Source: G963422445 sp963422445
Lineage (GTDB): Bacteria; Pseudomonadota; Alphaproteobacteria; Thalassobaculales; Thalassobaculaceae
DNA length: 64,000 nt
Direction: 5' to 3'
NCBI GenBank assembly: GCA_963422445.2
Contig: OY729512.2
Span: forward strand, 4,588,001 to 4,652,000
The notes beneath the pieces were generated by a model, which saw only the letters and a list, made by a program, of their open reading frames with translations, had not been told where the DNA came from and searched no databases. This document shows, one piece after another, positions 16,731 to 26,621 of the stretch (the first letter of the stretch is position 1; every line of letters begins with the position of its first letter). The position numbers were made by a program, and so were the translations under genes.

Positions 16731-18842
16731 CCCAAGTTGGCATTTTTCTGCTCACCCCATCTTTTACACGTTGATTTGACGCGATATTTCTCTCGACCGA
16801 TTCCAACATGGCACGACATTTTGTTGGATTCTGTCAGCTCGTCAGGCGGGCCCTCCTGCGGTGGATGGCGGGTTCCAAGCCCGCTGCCGAGGAGATTTGG
16901 GCGACCGCGGCGGCCGGGCGCGTGTCCTGGCGGTTGACGATCAACGTGCCGTCGGTCTGGCGCAGGCGCGTGGTGATCCGCACCCAGATCCGCATACTCT
17001 CGCGGATCGATGTCCAGCACTTGTGGATGCCGCGCGCGGTCAGCCGGGTGCAGATCAGATGCACGGCGTGGTAAGCCAGCACGGCGATCCGCAGGTGGGC
17101 CGCGATGCGACGGTCGCGCTGGTGCCAGATCGGGCGAAGGCCGAGCTCGGATGTCAGGCTGCGGAAGGTGGCCTCGATGTCGGTGATGCGCCAGTACGTC
17201 CGAAGGATCGTCTCGATATCCCAGTCGATCTGGCTGGTACGCAGCACATCGGCGCCGGCGCCCTCATCGGCCTCATCGTATTGCGGCCTGCGCTTGAAGC
17301 GCACGGCGGCCGCGTTGGGGCCGGTGTCCGCCGTCTCGACCGTGACCTCGTAGGGGCCTGGCGACTGCGGAGAAGCGCTGCTTGAGGCGGCCCTTGACCG
17401 GGAGGCCGCTGTGAAGCCTTTCCAGCGCCGCCTCGAAGCGGGTCCTCCTCAGGCCCAGGATCGAAGTCTCGGCCTTCTTCTTGCCCTCGCTGACGACAGA
17501 GAGCCGCGCCGCGCCGCGCCGTCCTCGCTTGCGAGGCGCCAGGCGCGCACCTCGTGGCGCGCGCTGGTGATCAGCAACGCCTCGGGTCCGCCCTCGGGCG
17601 GCGCGGGCCTGACGCCGCGGCTGACCGCGATCCAGTCGTAGCCCTGCTCACCCAGCCACGCGACGGTCTCCTCGGTGGCGATGCCCACGTCCATGACCAC
17701 CTTGGGCTTAGGCGCCGTGCCGCCGCATACCGCCTCGAGCCTGACCAGCGCGTCCGCCAGCCTGCCCGGCTCGCTCACGTTGCCCGGCAGGATCTCGCAA
17801 CTGCGCGGGAAGCCTGCGCCGTCCAGCGCAAGCGCCAGCGTGATCAACGGACAGTCGTCCCCGCTTCTGCCTGGAGCGGCCGAAGCGGGGACGCGCGCCG
17901 TGCGCGTGGCCGTGGTCGTGAACGTTGGTGAGATCGTAGAAGGCGATGGTGTCGGGGATGTCGAGCAGCGCGCGCTCACGGCTGAACAGCTCCCGCTGGA
18001 TGGCGGCGCGGTGGCGCCAGAGGAGGGCGCCGATGCGGTAGAGCGTCTTGCGCCGCAGAGCCTTGCGGTCGCCCTCCAGATCGAGAAGCTCGGCGGTCGC
18101 ACTGTCGCGGCGCAGCCAGCGGCTGGTCTCACGCGCGCTGGCGGGGTGAACCATCCTGGCGACGATCAGCGCGCTCGCGATGCGCCCTTCGCGGCCCTTG
18201 ATGCCCATGTCGTGAAGGATGTCGGCGAAGCCGAGATCCATCGAGGGCCTTGAGGCACATGCGCTTGCAGCCGACCGTGCGCGGGATTTCGTGCTCCAGG
18301 GTATCGAGGTCGACGGTGGCGATGTCGGGCTTGCGCGCATCTTCCTGCATCGCCTCGACGCGGAACCCCCTGGCCCTGAGCCTGGCGACGATGTCCTCGG
18401 CTGCGGCCTGCACGTCCGGCGCGGCTTCGAGCAGCGGCGCATCGGCGAGTTGAGCAACTTCGCGCCATTTCTCCTTCGGCACCGGATAGTCGGTGCCGAG
18501 GTTGAGGAGCGTGCGCTGCCTGACTTTGTCGCCGATGCGCTGCGAGAGCACGAGGCGATGGCTGCAGACGGGCTTGCCCCGTCGGTGGTGTAGGTCTTGG
18601 TTGCCCTGATGAACATGTCGCCCGGCGCGCTTTGGTAGTGGCGTGTCCAGATATGTCGGCTTTGGTGGCGGGGTCAAGGGAAATCCTTATAAATATACCA
18701 TTTCCTGGCACTACAAAAAGGGTTCAAGACGGAAATCGCAAACGTAGGAGCACGCCCTCCGCCCGAAGACCATATCTGGTGTGTCAGCCGGAAGAACTTG
18801 GCCAAATCAGCGCCGGACAAACGCGAAAAGTTCCAACTTGGG
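16731..18842 (-). mobile_element. IS1634-type element, copy 1 (decayed)
   Basis: The ends are inverted repeats: CCCAAGTTGGCATTTTT at the left and CCCAAGTTGGAACTTTT (reverse complement) at the right, flanked by TAAA at 16727-16730 and 18843-18846 as a possible short target duplication. The interior is a decayed transposase gene on the minus strand. A second, much better preserved copy in the opposite orientation lies at 32035-34195, so the two form a long inverted repeat about 13 kb apart. Confidence 0.75.
16834..18616 (-). pseudogene. IS1634-family transposase, multiply frameshifted
   Basis: Read against the better copy at 32259-34092, this gene begins at 18616 (MFIRATKTYTTDG) and ends at 16834 (AIHRRRARLTS). 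The segments lie in at least four different frames: SHRLVLSQRIGDKVRQRTLLNLG, then DLGFADILHDMGIKGREGRIAS through FYDLTNVHDHGHAHG, then CPLITLALALDGAGFP through HEVRAWRLASEDGAA, and finally FKRRPQYDEADEGAGAD to the end. A stretch around 17350-17450 has also been lost relative to the other copy. The C-terminal 150 residues are in one clean frame here, whereas the other copy is frameshifted there, so each copy preserves what the other lost. Confidence 0.8.
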
Positions 18843-18846
18843 TAAA

Positions 18847-19195
18847 CAGGATAAGGACACGGCCGTACGTTACCCATTGTACAAAAACAAGCTGAACGTT
18901 TGACGATTCTACAGGATTTGTCGCGATGTGCCGCAAATCACGCGTTCGTCGGTTAGCTATCCCGCATCCGTCACCGATTTGGGATTTGGAGTTGCCTTTG
19001 CTGGTCCGGGATGCGGATTGGGTCGCGATACGCGTTGTGGGTCGTTCGGCGCTACGCTCGAGGGGTGTTTGGAGCGTTCCAGGAGCGTTTGTTGCCGGTT
19101 CACAGGGCTACATTGACCTGGATGGCGACCGGCGGGCGTGCGCCGTCCCCGGCGCGGCGCCGGTGTTCGGTCAATGCGGTGCAGAGGTCGTCAAG
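18847..19195. other. Gene-free stretch between two transposase remnants
   Basis: About 350 bp between the right end of IS1634 copy 1 and the IS1380 remnant. No reading frame resembles a known protein on either strand, and I see no RNA gene or repeat. It probably holds the unrecognised flank of one of the two elements. Confidence 0.4.
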
Positions 19196-20678
19196 CTATC
19201 CGGGCTCACGCCAGAGCGGTTCTCGTTGCAGGTTCGCCAGCCCCTCGGCAAAGACCCTGGCATAGGGATAGGCCCGGGAGAAGGACAGCCACACCCGACG
19301 GGCCGTAATGCAGATCTGTGTCCCGACCTTCAACAGCTTGCGCCGCAGGGTGGAGCCCTGAGCGCGGGCCAGCTCGGTGCCCTGGGCGCCGCGTGTTCGA
19401 AGTGATTGCATCCGTACATAGGCGAAGGAGGAGACGTACAAGCGCAGCTGGTTCGCGCGCATCGTTTGTGCGCTGGTGCGGTCGGCGAACAGGTCGAGCT
19501 GCGGCTCTTTGATGCGGGTCTCCCTGTCGCCGCGCGCGCAGGACAGCTTCTCGGACAGGCGCTTGGCAGCGGCCCGACGAGTGGGAAGACGGGTCACCCC
19601 GAAGCGCGGGGTCTCGCCCCTGGTCAGATCCTCCGCCTTGCCCACCACGCGTCGGCTGCGGCTCCACGATTTTTGCCTCGCGTCCTCGAAGTCCCGGTAT
19701 CGGCGGGCCGCCGTGCCCCGATCGCGCCCACCAGGCGCTTGTTGCGCGCCAGTCCCAAGACAGAGTCGACGCCGTTGTCCTCGCACCAGCGCAGGATCGG
19801 TTCGCGGCAAAGTCCGAATCACCCCGGATGCCGATGCGCGTGTGGGGCCAGTGACGGCGCACTTGCCCGACAATGCGCGCGAGCTCCTCGACGCGACCCG
19901 CCAAGGCATCCCGGTCCGAGGGGTGCAGCCGCGCGCACAGCAGGGGCGCGCCACAGAAAATAGACAGCGGCAGGTAACAGAAGCACCCGTCGGACCCATG
20001 GAAGAACCGACCCTCCCGGTGACCGTGCAACGGGTTATCGGTCGCATCGAGGTCGAGCCAGATCGCGCCCGGCGCCCGGCGATGGGACCCCACCACACAG
20101 CTCAACCAGCAGCTCATCGAGTTCCCCGGCGCGCGCGACGATGCGGTACTGCCTCCAGTCGTCATGTAGACGCTTGAGCGAGTTCCCCGGCGCGCGCGAC
20201 GATGCGTGTGTAGCGACGGCGCGCGGCCTCCCCGGGCTCACCGAAGTCCAGGCGCTTCAGGGTGCTCGCACTGGCCAGGGCGTGGCCGCGGTCGCGCGCG
20301 CACCCGTTTATCCCCCGTCACGTCCGCTTTGCCCACCAGCACCGGGAATAGCGCATCAGGCTCGTTGAGGTCTTCGTATCCTAGGGCCATCGCGTCGATG
20401 CGTTGGTTTACCAAGTCGTCGACGCCATGCTCGATGCTCGCGCGATTGCGGGAATCCAGGAAACACCTCGACACCCGCTCCGTCACCCCGCCACGCCGGT
20501 CTACCTCGCGAAGCAACACCCCGCCACCGGCGGAACTGATGCGACCGCCATCAAATCGACCCGTCACCGAGCGCCGCCCCAGGGCGTGAAACTCAAGCTG
20601 TTCGCCAGGACACTGTGTCGTCAAGGCTACTTCCGCTTCGATTGGCACAAGCCCTTGATCGCTCAAACGGTATGCCAT
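19196..20678 (-). pseudogene. IS1380-family transposase, frameshifted remnant
   Basis: Minus-strand pieces in several frames add up to one IS1380 transposase. The N-terminal part is at 20238-20678, with FDGGRISSAGGGVLLREVD and IDAMALGYEDLNEPDAL. The core lies at about 19800-20100 with IWLDLDATDNPLHGH, EGRFFHGSDGCFCYLPL and HWPHTRIGIRGDSDF. The C-terminal part contains LDLFADRTSAQTMRANQLRLY and SSFAYVRMQSLRTRG. Catalytic acidic residues are therefore present but split across frames. Breaks are near 20240, in the duplicated segment 20118-20206, and near 19800, so the gene is dead. No clean inverted repeats were identified. Confidence 0.82.
20118..20206. repeat. 28-bp direct repeat with 61-bp period inside the IS1380 remnant
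   Basis: The 28-mer starting CGAGTTCCCCGGCG and ending GACGATGCG occurs at 20118-20145 and again at 20179-20206. It lies within the IS1380 transposase remnant and shifts its frame, so it is probably a local duplication that arose during decay. Confidence 0.85.
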
Positions 20679-20738
20679 GAGAAGCAGCCGTTTCTACCCC
20701 CTCGGTGATCTTTTCGGGCTGGCCGCAGATTCTCACCG

Positions 20739-22001
20739 ATGTTCATCGCGAGGGTGCCAGTCCGCTCGCGGCTGGCGCTCGCATTCCGCCAACCCGCCGG
20801 CGGCACCGGATCGCCGCGCGAGCCTCCTCGCGATACCCCGCCCGGCGGGCACAAAGTCGCCGGGCGTGTTGCCGCGAGCGCGCCGGGGTCGTGTATAGTC
20901 CCGCCAACCCACGATCCGGAGCCCGCAAGGGCCCCACCCCTCGACGACCTTCGAATCCAGCGAGCCGCGACGAGCCGCCTCGCGGAGGTCGATCCTTCCC
21001 GGCTCAGATTCGGCGATCACTTCTCCGACCACATGTTCAACCTGCGCTACTGCGACGGGGCGTGGGGACAGCCGGAAATCGTTCCGCTCGCGCCGGTCCA
21101 TGTCCATCCGGTGAGCCTTGCGCTCCACTACGGCCAGTCCGTGTTCGAGGGGCTGAAGGCGTTTCGGGGCGTGGACGGCAAAGTCCGCGTCTTCCGGTCC
21201 GACCGAAACGCCGCGCGCCTGCGGGAATCGTGCCGGCGGCTGTGCATTCCCCTTCTGCCGGACAGGGTCTTCAAGGCGGCGGTGGAGGAGATCGTCCGGG
21301 TCAAGCACGCGTGGATCCCGACCGGACGCGGCGAGGCGCTCTACGGCCGTCCCCTCGTCTTCGCCGAGGACGCCCACCTCCAGGTCAGGCCCTCCACACG
21401 TTTCCAGCTCCTCGTGTTCACATCGCCGGTGGCAAACTACTACGACCGTTCGGCGGGAGCGGTCGCCCTCAAGGCCCAGAGCCGCTACACCCGAGCCGCA
21501 CCGGGTGGAGTCGGATTCGCCAAGACCGGAAGCAATTATGCGGCTGCTCTCTTCCCCGCGACCGAGAGCATCGCCGAGGGGTTCGACCAGACCCTCTGGT
21601 TCTACGGCACCGAGCATCGCTACTTCGAGGGCCGGGCGGCGACCCCGGATCTGCGCGGCACGATCCTGCCCGGAGTCACCCGCGACAGCGTCCTCATCCT
21701 GCTACGTGACCGCGGCATCGAGGTGGAGGAACGACGAATCGGGATCGACGAGGTGATCCGTCGCAGCGAAGACGGCACGCTGCGCAAAGCGTTCGGCGCG
21801 GGGACCGCAGCGGTCAACACGCCGATTGGCCGGATCGGTTACGAGGGAAGAATGCACGACATCAACGGCGGCAAGTCCGGTCCGTTGGGCGCGGAGCTCT
21901 ACGACGAACTCATCGGCATCCAGCGCGGAGAGCGCGAAGATCGGCACGGATGGAATCGCATCGTCACGCCGGAGGCCGCATCGGCCCAAGCGGCGGACTG
22001 A
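20739..22001 (+). CDS. ilvE: Branched-chain amino acid aminotransferase
   Basis: A PLP-dependent class IV aminotransferase that makes leucine, isoleucine and valine from their 2-oxo acids. It shows HYGQSVFEGLKAFRG, the PLP-lysine segment GFAKTGSNYAAALFPAT, and the C-terminal SGPLGAELYDELIGIQRGE of the longer IlvE class. Homology already begins at TSRLAEVDPSRLRFGDHFSDHMF (about 20980), yet the frame has no ATG, GTG or TTG between 20739 and 21033. The open frame starts at 20739 and would add some 80 unrelated residues; starting at 21033 would remove part of the domain. The original start codon therefore looks mutated, and this may be an early pseudogene. It lies between IS1380 and IS1182 remnants. 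Confidence 0.8.
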   Translation: MFIARVPVRSRLALAFRQPAGGTGSPREPPRDTPPGGHKVAGRVAASAPGSCIVPPTHDPEPARAPPLDDLRIQRAATSRLAEVDPSRLRFGDHFSDHMFNLRYCDGAWGQPEIVPLAPVHVHPVSLALHYGQSVFEGLKAFRGVDGKVRVFRSDRNAARLRESCRRLCIPLLPDRVFKAAVEEIVRVKHAWIPTGRGEALYGRPLVFAEDAHLQVRPSTRFQLLVFTSPVANYYDRSAGAVALKAQSRYTRAAPGGVGFAKTGSNYAAALFPATESIAEGFDQTLWFYGTEHRYFEGRAATPDLRGTILPGVTRDSVLILLRDRGIEVEERRIGIDEVIRRSEDGTLRKAFGAGTAAVNTPIGRIGYEGRMHDINGGKSGPLGAELYDELIGIQRGEREDRHGWNRIVTPEAASAQAAD

Positions 22002-22200
22002 TTCGCTGGAGCCGAACGAGGCGTTTCCCACTCGCACCTCTGTACATAATCTCAATCGAGCCGCAGGAATCCTCGCTTGCCGAAGGGGCGTTCCGCTCCT
22101 AGGAGCCTGCGCCGTAGGAATGGTTGGTCGCAAGGGATTTCTTCCAGGCGGGTCGATTGTGTGATCTCATAACGGTGTTCCCGATGGAGGATAGGTTTGG

Positions 22201-22592
22201 ATGCCCACCACGTTCCGCCCCTATCAGCCGGACCAGTTGCTGCTGCTGTCGCCCGACGTTCGCGAGTGGCTCCCGTCGGGACATCTGGCCTATCACGTCA
22301 ACGACCTGGTCGATGCGCTCGCCCTGAGCGCGTTCTATGCGCCGTATGAGGGCGACGGTCGTCGCAACGCCCCCTATGAGCCGTCGATGATGGTGAAGGT
22401 TCTGATTTACGCCTAGGCGACGGGGGTGTTCTCCTCGCGAGCCATTGCCAGGACGCTCGAGGGGGATGTGGCGTTTCGGGCCCTGGGGGCGGAGAACTTC
22501 CCCCGGCACCGCACGATTTGTGAGGTTCGCCGGCGTCATTTCGAGAAGTTCGAGCGGATGTTCGTCGAGGTGGTGCAGGTGGCATCAGGTGT
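22201..22592 (+). pseudogene. IS1182-family transposase, 5' fragment
   Basis: The N-terminal 130 residues of an IS1182 transposase: TFRPYQPDQLLLLSPDVREWLP, GHLAYHVNDLVDAL, PYEPSMMVKVLIYA, then ATGVFSSRAIARTLE and FPRHRTICEVRRRHFEKF. A TAG at 22414-22416 interrupts the frame exactly where homologues have the tyrosine of IYAYATGVFSS. Similarity ends at about 22592 (VEVVQVA), so the catalytic domain is missing. The downstream sequence to cysE (22593-22876) shows no recognisable gene. Confidence 0.8.
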
Positions 22593-22876
22593 TCTTGGCG
22601 CTAACCATCAAGCGCATGAGGGAACTGGCGGCGTGCTGAACGAGCACAGGACCCGCCCACCATCCGGCATCCGTGTGAGACGCCACGTCGCTCACACGAA
22701 ACGTCAGCCATCGTGCCCCTGCATTGCGAAGGCCGACGCTGCGACGATCCCGAAACAGTTCTGCTCATCAGTGCCAAGCGGCCGCATCCTTAACCGCCCG
22801 GCGCCAACAATCCGGCGCCACGACTTCTGCGGCGCAAACTCCTAGGCTGGCTTCGGTCGAATCACGAGTTCTCACC

Positions 22877-23481
22877 ATGAGCAACGGCTCGAAGGCGGTC
22901 ACGGACATGCCCGCGTGGGCGGACACGGACAGACCGGCGCGCGCGGCACCCACCGGCACCCCCGCGCCCGCAATCTGCGCGGTGTGGAAGAAGGTCCGAC
23001 GGGAGGCGGAACGCGAGCGGGCACGCGATCCGGCCCTGCTCTTCTTCAAAGGCTACCACGCACTGCAGGCCTATCGGATCGCCCACCAGCTCTACGAGGG
23101 TCGGGAGGTCGCCGCCCTGCTCGTGCAGAGCCGGATGGCGCAGGTCTACAGGGTAGACATCCACACTGCGGCCAGAATCGGAAAGGGGATCATGATCGAC
23201 CACGGAACGGGGGTCGGGTGATCGAGGACGACGTCTCGATCCTGCACGAAGTGACCCTCGGCGGAACCGGAAAGGAGACTGGGGACCGGCACCCGAAGGT
23301 CCGGGCCGGAGTGCTCATCGGAGCCGGTGCGAAGCTGCTCGGCAACGTGGAGATCGGGACCGGCTCGAAAGTCGGGGCGGGCAGCGTGGTACTCGCGGAC
23401 GTACCCGCCCATCGGACCGTGGTCGGCATTCCCGCGGAGGTCGTGGGCACCCCGAGAGCGAGACCCCCGCCCTCACGATGA
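22877..23481 (+). pseudogene. cysE: Serine O-acetyltransferase, internally deleted
   Basis: Serine acetyltransferase makes O-acetylserine for cysteine synthesis. The gene keeps VWKKVRREAE, the helical FFKGYHALQAYRIAHQL, QSRMAQVYRVDIHTAARIGKG and the left-handed beta-helix GVTLGGTGKE-like part (EVTLGGTGKETGDRHPK, VLIGAGAKLLGNVEIG). Two lesions are apparent against the family. The N-terminal helical domain between RREAE and ERARDPAL is far too short. At about 23213-23221 the DHGTG-IVIGETA-VIEDD segment has lost roughly 14-16 bases, giving a frameshift and a TGA. The catalytic histidine region therefore straddles the break. If no second cysE exists, cysteine synthesis by this route would be lost. 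Confidence 0.8.
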
Positions 23482-23561
23482 ACCACCGGCTGACCTGACC
23501 GCCGCGGCCGCGACGCGCGGCCGGATTCCGGTGACGGAGGGGACCGGAACCACCCTCTCGG

Positions 23562-24143
23562 CTATCTGCCCGCGGCATGGCGGACCGGAACGGACATCTC
23601 GATCTCCCCGGCCCGCTCGAAGACGAGGGTAACCGGGATGCGCTCTCCCGGCTCGAGGCGGGAAAAGACACCCATCAGCATGACGTGGAGCCCTCCCGGC
23701 TCGAGACGCACTGCCTCCCCGGGCACGATCTCGAGCGCGCGGACGTGCCGCATCTTCATGACCCCGTCCTCGACACGCTTCGATGGATCATCGCATCGTG
23801 AGCGCGATCAACCCTTGCACCGACGAGACGTTCGGACGTCTCCCCACCGTTGGTCAGCGTGAGGTAGACCGCGGACACCTTCGATTCGCCGATCGAGGCG
23901 CGCGCCCAAGCATCATCGCGGAAATCGTGCCATCACCGAACGCCGCGGGAGCAACCGTCGCCAGCCATCCGACGAGGATCGCCCCCTCGCGAGCCGGGCG
24001 CGGCGCGAATATCGGGCGAACCGCTTATGCACGTGGCTCCGGTGGCACACGATGTTGCCCCCGATGTCGACTATTCCCGGCACGCCAAACGCTACATGTG
24101 CGTTTCACCAGAGCCACGTGCATAAGCGGTTCGGGCGAAACAT
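23562..24143 (-). pseudogene. PCuAC-type copper chaperone (DUF461), broken by a MITE and a frameshift
   Basis: A periplasmic copper(I) chaperone of the PCuAC family, which helps load copper into cytochrome oxidase. Reading the minus strand across the MITE at 24020-24130 gives an ATG at 24143 (MFRPIFAP) and a signal peptide ending near VAPAAFGDG. A missing G near 23922 shifts the frame into DAWARASIGESKVSAVYLTLTN and then EDGVMKMRHV, LEPGGLHVMLMG and VTLVFERAGEIEM. The methionine- and histidine-rich copper ligands are present in the last part. The start is 4 bp from the stop of the upstream gene (24148), so it was in an operon. The gene is doubly broken. Confidence 0.78.
24020..24130. mobile_element. 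111-bp MITE related to the IS1595 element at 48963
   Basis: The element has 25-bp terminal inverted repeats with one mismatch, starting ACCGCTTATGCACGTGGC at both ends, and is flanked by a perfect 8-bp duplication TCGGGCGA (24012-24019 and 24131-24138). It encodes nothing. Its ends closely match those of the IS1595 element at 48963-50010 (ACCGCTTATGCA followed by TGGTTCCGG), which also made an 8-bp duplication. It is therefore probably a non-autonomous derivative mobilised by an IS1595 transposase. It sits in codon 5 of the PCuAC gene. Confidence 0.88.
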
Positions 24144-24293
24144 TCAATCAGTGGCGCAGGTAGAACGGACGATCCTTCAGCATGAGCCAGACCGCCGGGG
24201 AGGAACGAATCGCCTCCCCGACCGTGCGGGCGGCGTCGGGAACGGAGATCACGACCCCGCTCGAGAAGTAAGCCTTCGGTTGTCTGGTGATGG

Positions 24294-26621
24294 TTGCATG
24301 CTGAGGTGGTTTTGAAGGCCATGTACGAAGCTCTGGTAACTGCTCCAGCCATCGGTTATTGTCGCGCGCATGGCGATTCGGGAAGAGGATTTTGGGGCGG
24401 CGCCGGCGTGCGCGGAGACGGAGCGGGCGCGGGCGGACGCGGCCGAAGCGCGCGTGCAAGATCTGCTCAACGATGTTCGTCGGCTCCGTACTTCTCTGCG
24501 CAGGCAGAAGTTGGCAAGGGCGCGGGCGGGCCGGTGCCGAGGAATACCCGTGGAGCGCCCGAGGCCCCGGCATCGAGAGCCCCGAAGGCCACGACCGGGC
24601 ATCGACCCCGGGAGATTCGTGGGCTGCACAGGGCGCTGGAGCGCTCGCAGGCGCAGAAAGACGCGAACAAGGCGCTGCGTGCGGAGCTGCGCGGCTCGCG
24701 CAAGGAAGCGGTGTGGCTGAACAAGGGGATCGCCCGGCTGAAGGACGAGATCGCGAGGCTGGACGAGCAGGCGTCGGCGAGCTTGAAGGACACCAACGGG
24801 TCGCTGCGTGCGGAGAATGCCGCACTGCAGAAGGCGGCGAGGGCCTCGGAGAGGCGTTGCAAGTCGCTGGATGCCGAGAACGCCGATCTCCGCTGGGCGA
24901 TGCGGGCGTCCGACGATCGCCAGGGGCGGCTCGAGGCCTGGCATCGCGACGAGGTCGACGGGCTGAACCGGGAGATCGACCGGCAACGCTCCTTCCGTGC
25001 GAAGGTGCGGCGGGAGCGGGATGCCATGCTCGCGCCGCTGCGCGAGCGGATCGACCCGCTTCGAGCGGCCAGCGCGCGGGCGAAGGACGTCATCGCCTCG
25101 CTGCGCGGGAAGAACGCCCGGCTGCGCATCGAAGTGCGGGAGTTGGAGTCCGGGAAGACGGCGCTGGCCTCGCGTGTCGAGACGCTGGAAGAGCAGCTTG
25201 CCAAGCTGCGTTCGACCCGGAGTGTCCTGTCGAAGGCGCTGTTCGGCAGCAGGAGCGAGAAGCAGAAGAAGCGGGGCACGGGCCGCAAGCGCGGCCAACA
25301 GCGCGGCGCGCCGGGCCACGGCCGTACCCAGCGGCCCAATCTCCGGGAGAAGAGGGAGCGGCGCAACCCGCCGAAGGATGCGCGCGTGTGCTCCTGTTGC
25401 GGCAAGCCCTATGTGGCCAACGGCGAGCATTCCACGAGCGTCTTCGAGATCGAGGTCAAGGCCCACAAGCGCACGATCGTCCGGCCGCGCTGGCGCCGGG
25501 GTTGCGACTGCCCGTCCTCGCCCCTGGAGGTGACGGCGCCGCCGCTCGCGCGGCTGTTCCCCGGGACGCTCTACGGAGCCAGCTTCTGGGCACGCTTCCT
25601 GTTCGAGCACTGTGCGTGCTTCCGCCCGCTGGGCCGGGTCGCGGCGTGGTATGCCGACCAGGGCCTGACGATCTCGCCGGGCACGCTGGCGGACAGCCAG
25701 AAGCGCTTCGTGCCGCTGTTCGAGCCGGTCGCCGCAGCGATCCTCGCGCACCAGAACCGTATGGCAGTGCGTCATGCGGACGAGACCGGCTGGCGGGTGC
25801 AGGAGTTCCGCGAGACCGGCGGATCGAGCCGCGCCTGGCTGTGGACTTCGGTCAGCCGGGACACGGTCTACTACCTCATCGATCGCTCGCGCAGCGCCGA
25901 GGTCGCCAAGATCCTGTTCGGCGACACCGCCTGCATCGTGTACGTGGTCTGCGACCGCTACAGCGCCTACAGGAAGCTGGCGCGCGAACTCGGCGGCAAG
26001 GTGATCCTGTGCTGGTGCTGGAGCCACCAGCGGCGCGACTTCATCGAGTGCGCGGCCGGCCATGTGCGTCTCAGCCGCTGGTGCGAGAGATGGATCTCGC
26101 GGATCGCGGAGATCTACAGGTTGAACGAAGCGCGTCTCGAGCATTACGACCCTGCCCTCAAGACGCAGACGCCAGCGTTCGACGCGGCGCAGGACGAGCT
26201 GAAGACGGCGCTCGACCGCCTGTTCGCGGACGCCGGGGCGGAGTTGGCCGACCTGCCGAAAAAGGCGCGCAAGGCCAAGGCGCTACGTTCGCTGCTCAGG
26301 CATCGCGAGGGGGTGTGTGTCTTCCTCGACAATCCCCAGGTGAGCATGGACAACAACCTCGCCGAGCGGGTGCTCCGCGGGCCGGTCATCGGGCGACGAC
26401 TGAGCTTCGGCTCCAACAGCGAGAAGGGTGCCGAGTTCACCGCGATCATGGACTCGGTCGTCGGCACGCTCTCGATGAACGGCATCGACGTGCTGCGCTG
26501 GCTGGAGGCGTGGCTGAAGGCCTGTGCGAAGAATGGCGGCAAACCGCCGGACGACCTGTCACCCTGGCTGCCGTGGTCGATGAGCGAGAAGCGCAGGCGC
26601 AAGTTCACGGCGACGGGATGA
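24294..26621 (+). CDS. IS66-family transposase (TnpC-like)
   Basis: A DDE transposase with a long coiled-coil leader (about residues 110-320) and then the IS66 core. The core has LFGSRSEKQKK, a zinc-finger-like VCSCCGKPY, RHADETGWRV (first Asp), VVCDRYSAYRKL (second Asp) and DNNLAERVLRG (Glu). The C-terminal TAIMDSVVGTLSMNGIDVLRWLEAWL is also typical. The open frame starts at 24294, but its first 100 residues look unnatural. A neighbouring frame from ATG 24370 (MAIREEDFGAAPACAETERARAD) reads like a coiled-coil start, so a frameshift near 24520 may separate the true N terminus from the body. The catalytic domain is complete. Confidence 0.88.
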   Translation: MHAEVVLKAMYEALVTAPAIGYCRAHGDSGRGFWGGAGVRGDGAGAGGRGRSARARSAQRCSSAPYFSAQAEVGKGAGGPVPRNTRGAPEAPASRAPKATTGHRPREIRGLHRALERSQAQKDANKALRAELRGSRKEAVWLNKGIARLKDEIARLDEQASASLKDTNGSLRAENAALQKAARASERRCKSLDAENADLRWAMRASDDRQGRLEAWHRDEVDGLNREIDRQRSFRAKVRRERDAMLAPLRERIDPLRAASARAKDVIASLRGKNARLRIEVRELESGKTALASRVETLEEQLAKLRSTRSVLSKALFGSRSEKQKKRGTGRKRGQQRGAPGHGRTQRPNLREKRERRNPPKDARVCSCCGKPYVANGEHSTSVFEIEVKAHKRTIVRPRWRRGCDCPSSPLEVTAPPLARLFPGTLYGASFWARFLFEHCACFRPLGRVAAWYADQGLTISPGTLADSQKRFVPLFEPVAAAILAHQNRMAVRHADETGWRVQEFRETGGSSRAWLWTSVSRDTVYYLIDRSRSAEVAKILFGDTACIVYVVCDRYSAYRKLARELGGKVILCWCWSHQRRDFIECAAGHVRLSRWCERWISRIAEIYRLNEARLEHYDPALKTQTPAFDAAQDELKTALDRLFADAGAELADLPKKARKAKALRSLLRHREGVCVFLDNPQVSMDNNLAERVLRGPVIGRRLSFGSNSEKGAEFTAIMDSVVGTLSMNGIDVLRWLEAWLKACAKNGGKPPDDLSPWLPWSMSEKRRRKFTATG

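Noticed and set aside
20870..20910. A promoter-like TTGCCG/TATAGT pair upstream of ilvE
   Set aside because: The 19-bp spacing is poor, and no start codon follows at a sensible distance.
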